A stretch of 64,000 nucleotides of DNA from Pedobacter nyackensis (lineage in GTDB: Bacteria; Bacteroidota; Bacteroidia; Sphingobacteriales; Sphingobacteriaceae), in the NCBI RefSeq assembly GCF_900176505.1, contig NZ_FWYB01000012.1:107241-171240 (forward strand), in the 5' to 3' direction. Numbering within the stretch: position 1 is the first letter of the stretch; each line of letters opens with the position of its first letter. The position numbers and the translations under genes were made by a program. Below, piece after piece: positions 8,953 to 16,536 of this stretch. The notes under the pieces were generated by a model that did not search any database, was not told the origin of the DNA, and saw only the letters and a list, made by a program, of their open reading frames with translations.

Positions 8953-9927
8953 ATGGAAAATTTAAGCTTCCCTAAAGATTTAGCCGATTATAGTCATCCA
9001 ATAGGAAATATGTTTGTGCAACCAAAATCTGCAAAAGAATGGGAACCTTACATGTTGTCTGAGGAACAGATTACTTCTTTTAAAAAAAATGGATTTGTAA
9101 AAGGGATTAAAATTCTGACAGAAGAACAAGTAAACCTGCTTAATGCGGAACTTGTAAAACTGCAATCCTTGAATAAAGAGGAAAAAAAACTATTTTACCA
9201 TTACGAAAGCAACGAATCTGAAGATCCAAGCAAAGTACTCTTCCATGCCATCGGAGCCTGGCGTTTAACTCCTGGTTTTCATGATCTATTGTGGGCACCG
9301 GCATTTCGTATGGCCGCCTATCAACTATTGGGGCAATCGTTTCGGATTTTTCATGACCAATTGTTTTGTAAACCGGCTAAACATGGCGGGGTAGTAGCAT
9401 GGCATCAGGATTTCTCCTATTGGACATTTACTAAACCTATGCACCATCTTACTTGCTGGATTGGTTTAGATGATGCCAATGAAGAGAATGGTTGTCTTTA
9501 TTTTGTCCCGGGAAGTCATAAATGGGGATTGCTTCCCATTACGGGATTAACAGGCGATATGGATGCAGTAAGAGCAATATTAAATAAAGAACAATTAGCC
9601 GTATTTGAAAAAAGAGTGCCTAATGAATTGCCGAAAGGATTTGCCAGTTTTCATCACCCGCTTACGATGCATGGTTCTTACGCCAATATTTCTGATCGTC
9701 CCAGAAGAGCCACTGTTATTAACGTAATGAGTGATCATACATTGGGAAACACGACGGGGTATGACAGGCAGGAAGCTTTAAAAACCTTTCCTGATATGCC
9801 TCAGGATCAATTGCTTGATAGCAATTTTTTTCCGCTGCTATTTGATGGTGATAAAGAATTGGAAGCAATGGGAAAGGTTATTCCTAAAGTTGATCCTAAA
9901 GAGTTGTACGATATCGATATAAAATAA
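8953..9927 (+). CDS. Phytanoyl-CoA dioxygenase (PhyH) family oxygenase
   Basis: A 324-residue Fe(II)/2-oxoglutarate-dependent oxygenase. The iron triad is visible: H151 and D153 in AWHQDFSYW and H240 in PLTMHGSYAN, with the 2-oxoglutarate-binding arginine expected in SDRPRRA just after. No signal peptide is present, so it acts on a small cytoplasmic molecule. ATG 8953 (MENLSFPKDLADY) is preferred over the in-frame GTG at 8935, which lies only 7 bases after the preceding stop codon. PhyH proteins hydroxylate diverse substrates; its place between a sugar isomerase and glycosidases suggests a modified sugar, for example oxidative removal of a substituent, but this is inference from context only. 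Confidence 0.85.
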   Translation: MENLSFPKDLADYSHPIGNMFVQPKSAKEWEPYMLSEEQITSFKKNGFVKGIKILTEEQVNLLNAELVKLQSLNKEEKKLFYHYESNESEDPSKVLFHAIGAWRLTPGFHDLLWAPAFRMAAYQLLGQSFRIFHDQLFCKPAKHGGVVAWHQDFSYWTFTKPMHHLTCWIGLDDANEENGCLYFVPGSHKWGLLPITGLTGDMDAVRAILNKEQLAVFEKRVPNELPKGFASFHHPLTMHGSYANISDRPRRATVINVMSDHTLGNTTGYDRQEALKTFPDMPQDQLLDSNFFPLLFDGDKELEAMGKVIPKVDPKELYDIDIK

Positions 9928-9959
9928 ATATAAATTAAACATACATTAATTTAATAAAA

Positions 9960-11255
9960 ATGAAAAGTTATTATGCATCGTTGCTGGGTATATTATTTGT
10001 TTTTACAAGTACAGCACAAGTAAAAAAGGAAGATGATAAAATCCAGACGGTAAAAGCGCAGAATGAGATTTACTTCCCTTTTGTAAAATCCAAAGCGCTG
10101 GAAGTAATGAAAACGGGCTTTAATGCTGGAGATGGCTATAGTGAGGTTTGGATTCGGGATTATAATACGTTTATTGAACTGGCGGCACAAGTGTATCCTA
10201 AAGAGGTTTTAAAAGAAAACCTATTGGTGTTTTGCAGAATGCAAGAGAATGACGGGAATATTATAGATGGATTTACACCTATAAAAAAAGTGGGCGAAGT
10301 TGCCTATGATTTCTCCTATTCAAAGTTAGAGCCAAGATATGCTGGCCATAAAAATACGGTAGAAACCGATCAGGAAACTTCCTTTGTTCAGGCGGTTTAT
10401 AAGTACATTCAATTTACAGGAGATAAGACCATTTTGAGTGAAAAAGTAGGGGGTAAGACTGTCGGAGAACGATTAGAATGGGCTATGGATTTCCTGATGA
10501 AAAACCGATATAATACGAAATACGGATTAATTATTGGAGCCACAACAGCTGATTGGGGTGATGTACAGCCAGAACATGGCTGGGGAGTTGATTTGGATAA
10601 AAACACACATATGGCAATTGATATTTATGATAATGCCATGTTTATTATCGCATTGAACAATTTAATAGAAATGGTTCCCGCAACCCTCCAAAAATGGAGT
10701 CCGATAAAGAAAGAAATAGCCCAAAACTGCAGAAAATATTTATGGGATAAAAAAGGGCAAAAGTTTATTCCACATATTTATCTCAAAGATTCTCCTTTTC
10801 CGGCCAATTTTGATGAAAATGCCATCTACTATTTTGGTGGAACCGCTATCGCTATTGAAGCTGGATTGTTGAGCAAGAAAGAAGTCAAAGTATCCTTAGA
10901 TGAAATGGTGAAAAGGGTAAAACAAGCAGGAGCAGCATCAATAGGATTGACACTATATCCTCCTTATCCAAACGGATATTTCGAAAATAAAATCATGAAT
11001 CCAATATACAGTTATCAAAACGGGGGAGACTGGACCTGGTTTGGAGGACGTATGATTCAACAGTTAATTAAATACGGGTTCATTAAAGAAGCTTACGAGC
11101 AGATGCTTCCTATGGTTAAGCGTGTGAAAGACAATAATGGTTTTTACGAATGGTATTCGGTAGATAACAAACCAAAGGGCTCGGGTACTTTTAGAGGAGA
11201 AGCCGGTGTGTTGTATACAGCCATTACGATGTTTGAAAAAATGAAGCGTAAATAG
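9960..11255 (+). CDS. Secreted six-hairpin (alpha/alpha)6-barrel glycosidase-like protein
   Basis: A 431-residue exported protein with a signal peptide ending near FTSTAQ (about residue 20). The body has the alternating helices and conserved acidic/aromatic motifs of (alpha/alpha)6 barrels: EVWIRDYNTFIEL near the N-terminus, TVETDQETSFVQAVYKY, WGVDLDKNTHMAIDIYDNA, and QNGGDWTWFGGRMIQQLIKY near the C-terminus. This pattern is seen in amylo-alpha-1,6-glucosidase, GH63 and related clan proteins; I cannot name one CAZy family with confidence. D in WIRDYN and E or D in the VETDQE and GGDW motifs are the likely catalytic acids. It is 32 bases after the PhyH gene and 39 before the GH38 gene, so it is co-transcribed and likely works with the mannosidase. 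Confidence 0.7.
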   Translation: MKSYYASLLGILFVFTSTAQVKKEDDKIQTVKAQNEIYFPFVKSKALEVMKTGFNAGDGYSEVWIRDYNTFIELAAQVYPKEVLKENLLVFCRMQENDGNIIDGFTPIKKVGEVAYDFSYSKLEPRYAGHKNTVETDQETSFVQAVYKYIQFTGDKTILSEKVGGKTVGERLEWAMDFLMKNRYNTKYGLIIGATTADWGDVQPEHGWGVDLDKNTHMAIDIYDNAMFIIALNNLIEMVPATLQKWSPIKKEIAQNCRKYLWDKKGQKFIPHIYLKDSPFPANFDENAIYYFGGTAIAIEAGLLSKKEVKVSLDEMVKRVKQAGAASIGLTLYPPYPNGYFENKIMNPIYSYQNGGDWTWFGGRMIQQLIKYGFIKEAYEQMLPMVKRVKDNNGFYEWYSVDNKPKGSGTFRGEAGVLYTAITMFEKMKRK

Positions 11256-11294
11256 ATTAGACTAATTTTAATCCAATAACTTAAAATATAAAAA

Positions 11295-13952
11295 ATGAAA
11301 CGTTTTCTCTTTGGTGTACTCCTGTTTTTGCTTATAAGTACTAGTATCCAGGCTCAAACAAACCATAATAAAGTAAAGGAAGTAATTGTTGTATTTAAAA
11401 CCCATTTTGATATTGGTTACACCGATTGGTCGGATAACGTTCGATACAATTACGCCAATTCGATGATTATAAGTGCTTTGAATACAGTCGATAAATCAAA
11501 TAATTTGCCGAAAGACCAACAATTCAAATGGACAATTTCGGGCTGGCCAATGAAAGAAATTCTTTCGAAAGCGAAACCTGATGTTAAGCTAAGAGTTGAA
11601 CGAGCGATTAAAAGCGGAAGCTTTTTCGTTCATGCTTTGCCTTTTTCCATGGAAACGGAGTCCAGTGATTTAGAACCATTGGTACAGTCGTTGGGATATG
11701 CTTCAAAAATAAGCAGAGAGGCGGGTTTACCACTTCCTATAGATGCAAAAGCATCAGATGTGCCGAGTCATTCCTGGATTTTGCCTACTTTATTGAATAA
11801 TGCTGGAGCTAAATTCCTGCACATAGGGTGTAATCCTGCATCGAGGTCCCCCGAAGTTCCATTGTTGTTTTGGTGGGAAGGTCCGGACAAATCAAAATTG
11901 ATGACTTTTTATTACGGAGAATATTACGGGACAAGTCCGGCACCCCCAAAAGATTGGGCTCACAGTACTTGGTTGGCAATTATCCAGAGTAACGATAACC
12001 ATGGCGCACCTACTTACGAAGAATATAGAGCAGCAGTAAAAAACGTTGAAAAACTGAATCCAGGTGCAAAAGTTCGTGTGGGAAGTATGGCCGATTTTTA
12101 CAATACCATTATCAAAGAAAATCCCAAGCTAATCACTGTAAAAGGGGATATGCCAGATACATGGATCCACGGTTATATGTCGATGCCACGCGAAATGAAA
12201 TCGAGCAGAGCCCTGAGTAAATCTACTTTGAATTTGGAAGCTTTCAGTACACTTTCTACGATTTGGGGAAGAAAACCAGAAGAACCAATCCATACTTTGA
12301 TTGATCAATCGATAGCGTATATTAATCTATTTGATGAGCATACCTGGGGCTTGGCAATGAGCCACGGTCGTTCGGGTTATTGGGCTTATGGCAAAGAATT
12401 TGAAAAATTGCGTGCCAAAGGGTATTATGATGATATTGAATATTCATGGAAAGAAAAAGGGAATTACATTAATGGTTCAGAAAAATTAATCCTTCCAACT
12501 TTAAACAGAGAACTGAAACGGTTAGCTACTTCTGTAAATGTAGCAGGAAATCGTATTGTGGTTTATAATCCACTGCCATGGGAACGGAATGATATGGTAA
12601 CTATTCAGACCGGTGATGGTTTCAAAAAATCATTGAAAAATGTGGCTACCGGAGAGGTTGTTAAGCTTGTGAAAAATAAAAATATTCTTCAATTCCAAGC
12701 CAATCGTATTCCGGCAATGGGATATACTACTTTTGTTTCAACTGATGAGGAAGGGGGTTCGACAAAATCGAATCTTTCTTTCGATGTTGAAAAAGCAATG
12801 ATGGAGAATGAATTCTTTAAAATCACTTTTGACAAACAAAGCGGAACTATCAAATCGTTGATTGACAAAAAATCGAACAAAGAAATGGTGAATACGAATG
12901 CTGATTTCAAATTTGGACAATACGTAAACGAGCGCTTCGCTAAAACACAAACAGACAAATACGCTAAAGATTACATTAAGGCGGGGTGGAATTGGGCATA
13001 TGCGGAATTGGGTCGAATCAATCTTGACGATACGCCTTACAAGAAATCATCGGGTAAAAATGCAGAAATCGAATTTTCGAAAGATGCTTTGTCAGTTACA
13101 GCTATTATGACTTTCAAAGGAGATGCCGATTTGGTCCACAATTATTCAATGGTTTTTACTTTGTATGAAAACAAGCCAACAGTGGAGGTGATTTGGAGCA
13201 TCAATGGAAAACCTGCTGATCCTTGGCCAGAAGGCGGATGGATTAGTTTTCCTTTCAATATTGAAAATGCACAGTTTAAAGTGGGACGTTTAGGAGCTGT
13301 ACTTGATCCAGCGAAAGATTTTGTAAAAGGTTCTAATTTAGATTATGGGTTTATTACAACGGGAGTTGGGGTGTTGGATAAGAAAAATCAGGGATTTGGA
13401 ATTACGTCTCCAGATGTACCTGGTGTTAGTTTGGATCGCCCGGGATTATGGAAGTATTCAACTGATTTTGTGCCGCAAAGAGGGAATGTATTTTTCAATT
13501 TATACAACAACCAGTGGAGTACCAATTTTACGGAATGGGTAGAAGGGTCATGGACTGCAAAATTTTATATCTGGAGCATTGATCATTATACCGATGGAAG
13601 TTCAATTGTGATGCCTTCTGAAGAAATTAGAAATCCATTGATGGTTGCCTTTACTGGTGGAGAAGCAGGAAAACAAGCCGCTAGTTTAAAAGGAGTTTCA
13701 GTATCTGAAAAAGGAGTTTTAGTGACTTTCTTTGGAAAAAACAGAGATGGGGAAGGGGATGTAATCCGTTTGTGGGAACAAAACGGAAAAACAAGCGCCT
13801 GCAGGATTACGCTGCCTGTTGATAATACATATAAATCGGTACAACCTTGTAATTTGAGAGGAGAAAAAACAGGAAAAGAAATTTCTATTAAAAATAATGC
13901 GTTCGAGGTTAAGCTGAATGCCAATCAGCCGGCTTCATTCATTTTAATTTAA
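11295..13952 (+). CDS. Glycoside hydrolase family 38 alpha-mannosidase, secreted
   Basis: An 885-residue exported enzyme expected to hydrolyse alpha-mannosidic bonds with a bound zinc ion. A signal peptide spans about residues 1-20 (ending SIQAQ). The zinc site of GH38 is recognisable: H37 and D39 in KTHFDIGYTD, D155 in ASDVPSHSW as probable nucleophile and ligand, and H349 in FDEHTWGLAMSHG. The C-terminal half is the beta-rich domain of the family. It closes the operon that begins at gntR; a hairpin follows (13955-13979). With the phosphomannose isomerase in the same operon it argues that mannose is one released product. Whether it acts on N-glycan-like or other mannosides is not visible. 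Confidence 0.85.
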   Translation: MKRFLFGVLLFLLISTSIQAQTNHNKVKEVIVVFKTHFDIGYTDWSDNVRYNYANSMIISALNTVDKSNNLPKDQQFKWTISGWPMKEILSKAKPDVKLRVERAIKSGSFFVHALPFSMETESSDLEPLVQSLGYASKISREAGLPLPIDAKASDVPSHSWILPTLLNNAGAKFLHIGCNPASRSPEVPLLFWWEGPDKSKLMTFYYGEYYGTSPAPPKDWAHSTWLAIIQSNDNHGAPTYEEYRAAVKNVEKLNPGAKVRVGSMADFYNTIIKENPKLITVKGDMPDTWIHGYMSMPREMKSSRALSKSTLNLEAFSTLSTIWGRKPEEPIHTLIDQSIAYINLFDEHTWGLAMSHGRSGYWAYGKEFEKLRAKGYYDDIEYSWKEKGNYINGSEKLILPTLNRELKRLATSVNVAGNRIVVYNPLPWERNDMVTIQTGDGFKKSLKNVATGEVVKLVKNKNILQFQANRIPAMGYTTFVSTDEEGGSTKSNLSFDVEKAMMENEFFKITFDKQSGTIKSLIDKKSNKEMVNTNADFKFGQYVNERFAKTQTDKYAKDYIKAGWNWAYAELGRINLDDTPYKKSSGKNAEIEFSKDALSVTAIMTFKGDADLVHNYSMVFTLYENKPTVEVIWSINGKPADPWPEGGWISFPFNIENAQFKVGRLGAVLDPAKDFVKGSNLDYGFITTGVGVLDKKNQGFGITSPDVPGVSLDRPGLWKYSTDFVPQRGNVFFNLYNNQWSTNFTEWVEGSWTAKFYIWSIDHYTDGSSIVMPSEEIRNPLMVAFTGGEAGKQAASLKGVSVSEKGVLVTFFGKNRDGEGDVIRLWEQNGKTSACRITLPVDNTYKSVQPCNLRGEKTGKEISIKNNAFEVKLNANQPASFILI

Positions 13953-13954
13953 AT

Positions 13955-13979
13955 AAAATTCTAATGCCGTCAGAATTTT
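13955..13979 (+). terminator. Hairpin after the GH38 gene, weak terminator
   Basis: AAAATTCT (13955-13962) and AGAATTTT (13972-13979) form a perfect 8-bp stem with a 9-base loop. The 3' arm ends in four T residues. It begins 2 bases after the GH38 stop codon, so it probably ends the gntR-GH38 transcript. The stem is A+T-rich, hence only moderate confidence. Confidence 0.5.
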
Positions 13980-14063
13980 CTGGCTAACTTACTGCTTTGT
14001 AAATATGCATGGGTATTGCAAGTTCAAAATTAAAAACCATATTCATTTAGTTTTGTTATAACC

Positions 14064-14278
14064 TTTCAAAACTTGATATAATGGAAAATCAAATTCTCGA
14101 ATCGGGCGGGTAAGAATCTGCATGAAGATTGGAAGGCAGATTACAGCGCGAAGGGCTGGTAGTACATGTAATTGTTAGTAAATGCGTTGATTTAACCAAA
14201 ATGTTGGGTAAACTGGTACAGCGGGAAGCAGATGATTTGCCCGTATTGACATTTCATGGTGGAAGGAATTTCAAATAA
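14064..14278 (+). pseudogene. dnaE2: 3' remnant of error-prone DNA polymerase DnaE2/ImuC
   Basis: Codons from about 14126 to the TAA at 14276-14278 read LEGRLQREGLVVHVIV, then KCVDLTKMLGKL and end FHGGRNFK. This matches the C-terminal OB-fold tail of DnaE2 (ImuC), where a VEGxxQREGxVxHxI stretch and a DLSxxLxxL segment precede the end. Just upstream, in another frame, NLI, a TAA stop, then WKIKFSNRAGK (from 14070) matches the preceding NLIVWxxxFxxxR segment. So at least one stop and one frameshift are present, and roughly 1000 N-terminal residues are missing. The piece is non-functional. DnaE2 normally works with ImuA and ImuB in SOS mutagenesis; no partner gene is present here. Confidence 0.75.
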
Positions 14279-14327
14279 AGTAATTTTTTAAGGGTTGTTC
14301 AGTTAGAAAAACCCTTAGGTATTAAGT

Positions 14328-14732
14328 CTAGTTTAAGTCGATTGAACGATCCTTTAAAGCTTTAGGTAGTATCATATCATTTTGCAATGATTTTTTTCCC
14401 CAATCTTTATCCTCTCTAAAGTCTTCATCCGCATGAAAATAATGCGCGATTTTAGCCAAACGAGAGTTTTTATGAATTTTCTTGCCTTCTATTATTTTGG
14501 TTTTCATGTTTTGAAAATTAGCACTGTTATAATGTAACAGGTTCATTATTAAAATGTTTGTCATAAGGAACCAATTTAAAAAGTCAGTCCTGCATATCGT
14601 TTGAAATCCGCGTCCTCTGCATAATTTTTGAGACGCTGGATATCCTGTATTGATCCAATCATCCGGGATGGCCGAGCTTATTAAATAATATAAACGATCG
14701 GTCAAGCACCGTTCTTTACATACCTGTTCCAC
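14328..14732 (-). other. Uncertain minus-strand frame in a scar region
   Basis: A 134-codon open frame with no family resemblance I can recognise. Its middle part (CRGRGFQTICRTDFLNW) reads poorly, whereas the frame next to it reads IQDIQRLKNYAEDADFKRYA followed by GLTF and a stop, which looks more like real protein. The simplest reading is a decayed minus-strand gene with a frameshift near 14640. It lies between the dnaE2 and susD remnants, in a stretch that otherwise holds only broken genes. No start site, promoter or partner supports expression. I do not assign a function. Confidence 0.25.
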
Positions 14733-14927
14733 AACAGAAGCTATATTCTACCTGCAACCGTGACTTCTTTTTTGCCTGACTTTAAGCGTTGGAAAAAAGG
14801 TAACTATATCAACAATGTGAAATTCTATAATGTTCCTTTGGGATGGCTGGATAAATACTATCTTGGGCCGATTCCAGTGCAGGAAATGGTATTAAACCCT
14901 CAATTGAAACAAACACAGGGCTGGTAA
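14694..14927 (+). pseudogene. 3' remnant of a SusD/RagB-family gene
   Basis: The frame is open from 14694 to the TAA at 14925-14927 but has no start and covers only the last 77 codons. The end reads KYYLGPIPVQEMVLNPQLKQ and finishes TQGW, the typical SusD C-terminus (PIPxxExxxNPxLxQNxGW). The segment just before it, FKRWKKGNYINNVKFY, also fits the family. SusD is the surface lipoprotein lid that works with a SusC porin, so this island once had its own SusC/SusD pair or part of one. The remaining SusD (about 450-500 residues) and any SusC are missing. It stands 64 bases before the sulfatase start. Confidence 0.8.
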
Positions 14928-14991
14928 CCTATAATATTACTATTTTAGGATGGTGGTCTTGGGATCACCATCTCATTTAATCGTTGACCAT

Positions 14992-16521
14992 ATGGCATTT
15001 ATAACAAACTTTATTCGCATCGGGAAACTGATAATTTGCACGCTAACCCTGCTCCAATTCAGTTACGCTGTCTTTGCCCAGAAAGGAGTAAATAGAAAAC
15101 CCAATATCATTTACATCTATGCCGATGATCTGGGGTATGGAGAAATTGGACCTTATGGTCAGAAGTTGATTAGAACACCCAATTTAGATCGAATGGCCAA
15201 AGAAGGAATTAAATTTACCCAACATTATACCTCTACACCGGTTTGTGCTCCTGCACGGTGCATGCTGCTAACCGGTAAGAATGGAGGGCATGCTTATATT
15301 CGGGGTAATTACGAAATGGGAGGTTTTGCCGACGATAAGGAAGGTGGGCAAATGCCTTTACCTGAAGGTAGCTTTACGATTCCGAAAATGCTCAAGACAG
15401 TGGGGTACAGAACCGGGATAACCGGAAAATGGGGATTGGGGATGAACTTTACTACCGGTGATCCAAACAAACAGGGCTTTGATTATGCTTATGGTTTTCT
15501 AGACCAGAAGCAAGCCCATAATTATTATCCAACGCATCTTTGGGAGAATGGGAAAAAAGATACGTTAAATAACAAATTCGTTGTTTTACATGAAAATATT
15601 GATCCTGCTAAGGCAACAGATCAGATTTTTGAAAAGTTTATTGGTCAGGATTACGCCGCTGAAAAGCTCACTGAAAAAGCGTTAAAGTTTATCAATGATC
15701 ATCAAAATAAGCCGTTTTTCTTATACATGCCTTATACCATTCCTCATGTAGGACTTCAGGCCCCCGATTTGAATGTTAAGGAATACATTGGGAAGTTTCC
15801 CGGAGAAGAACCTTATTACGGACAAAATGGATACAATCCTTCCAAATATCCATTGTCTACCTATGCTGCAATGATTACTTATCTGGATGCGCAGGTTGGG
15901 ATCATTATGAAAAGGATTAAAGATTTAGGTCTGGATAACAATACCATCATTATGTTTTCCAGTGATAATGGAGCAACTTTCAATGGAGGAGTGCGGGCAA
16001 AATATTTTAATAGTACGGCAGGGTTGAGGGGATTGAAAATGGATTTGTATGAAGGAGGAATTCGTGAGCCTTTTATAGCCCGATGGCCAGGTAAGATTAA
16101 ACCAAATACGGTAACTGATCTCATCTCCGCACAGTTTGATATGATGGCTACTTTCGCAGAAATCTCGGGTGCAAGACTGAATCAAACGGATGGAATTTCT
16201 TTATTACCAACGCTTTTGGGTAATCACAAAGATCAAAAGAAAAGGGAATATATTTATTTTGAATATCCGGAAAAAGGAGGGCAGGTGGCCATTAGAATGG
16301 GCGACTGGAAAGGACTACGTTTAAACGTTCGTAAGAATATCGAAAGTCCATGGCTGTTATATAACCTGAAAAATGATCCCGGAGAAACAATTGATCTGGC
16401 TTTAAAGCATCCTGAACTTATTGAGAGACTTAAAAGAATACAAGTAAAAGAACATCAGAATGCTCATATCAACGACTGGGAATTTCTGAACAATAAAATG
16501 AACCTTAAAGTAAGTAACTAA
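14992..16521 (+). CDS. S1-family sulfatase (arylsulfatase type), secreted
   Basis: An exported sulfatase of about 509 residues that removes sulfate esters from glycans. The formylglycine signature CAPAR is at C85 (VCAPARCMLLTGK), followed by the expected GKWG motif (ITGKWGLGM). The metal site is indicated by YADDLGYGE near the N-terminus and FSSDNGATFNGG later. These are the features of CAZy-linked S1 sulfatases matured by anaerobic or FGE-type formylglycine enzymes. ATG 14992 gives a clean signal peptide ending near AVFAQ; the in-frame ATG 14950 would add 14 residues ahead of it. It begins a likely operon with GH116 (15-base gap) and implies a sulfated substrate. The regiospecificity is not readable. 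Confidence 0.92.
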   Translation: MAFITNFIRIGKLIICTLTLLQFSYAVFAQKGVNRKPNIIYIYADDLGYGEIGPYGQKLIRTPNLDRMAKEGIKFTQHYTSTPVCAPARCMLLTGKNGGHAYIRGNYEMGGFADDKEGGQMPLPEGSFTIPKMLKTVGYRTGITGKWGLGMNFTTGDPNKQGFDYAYGFLDQKQAHNYYPTHLWENGKKDTLNNKFVVLHENIDPAKATDQIFEKFIGQDYAAEKLTEKALKFINDHQNKPFFLYMPYTIPHVGLQAPDLNVKEYIGKFPGEEPYYGQNGYNPSKYPLSTYAAMITYLDAQVGIIMKRIKDLGLDNNTIIMFSSDNGATFNGGVRAKYFNSTAGLRGLKMDLYEGGIREPFIARWPGKIKPNTVTDLISAQFDMMATFAEISGARLNQTDGISLLPTLLGNHKDQKKREYIYFEYPEKGGQVAIRMGDWKGLRLNVRKNIESPWLLYNLKNDPGETIDLALKHPELIERLKRIQVKEHQNAHINDWEFLNNKMNLKVSN

Positions 16522-16536
16522 TGGAACGTATTTAAT

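Noticed and set aside
14289..14315. Hairpin AAGGGTT...AACCCTT after the dnaE2 remnant as a terminator
   Set aside because: The 7-bp stem is perfect, but no T-run follows on either strand in the required position.
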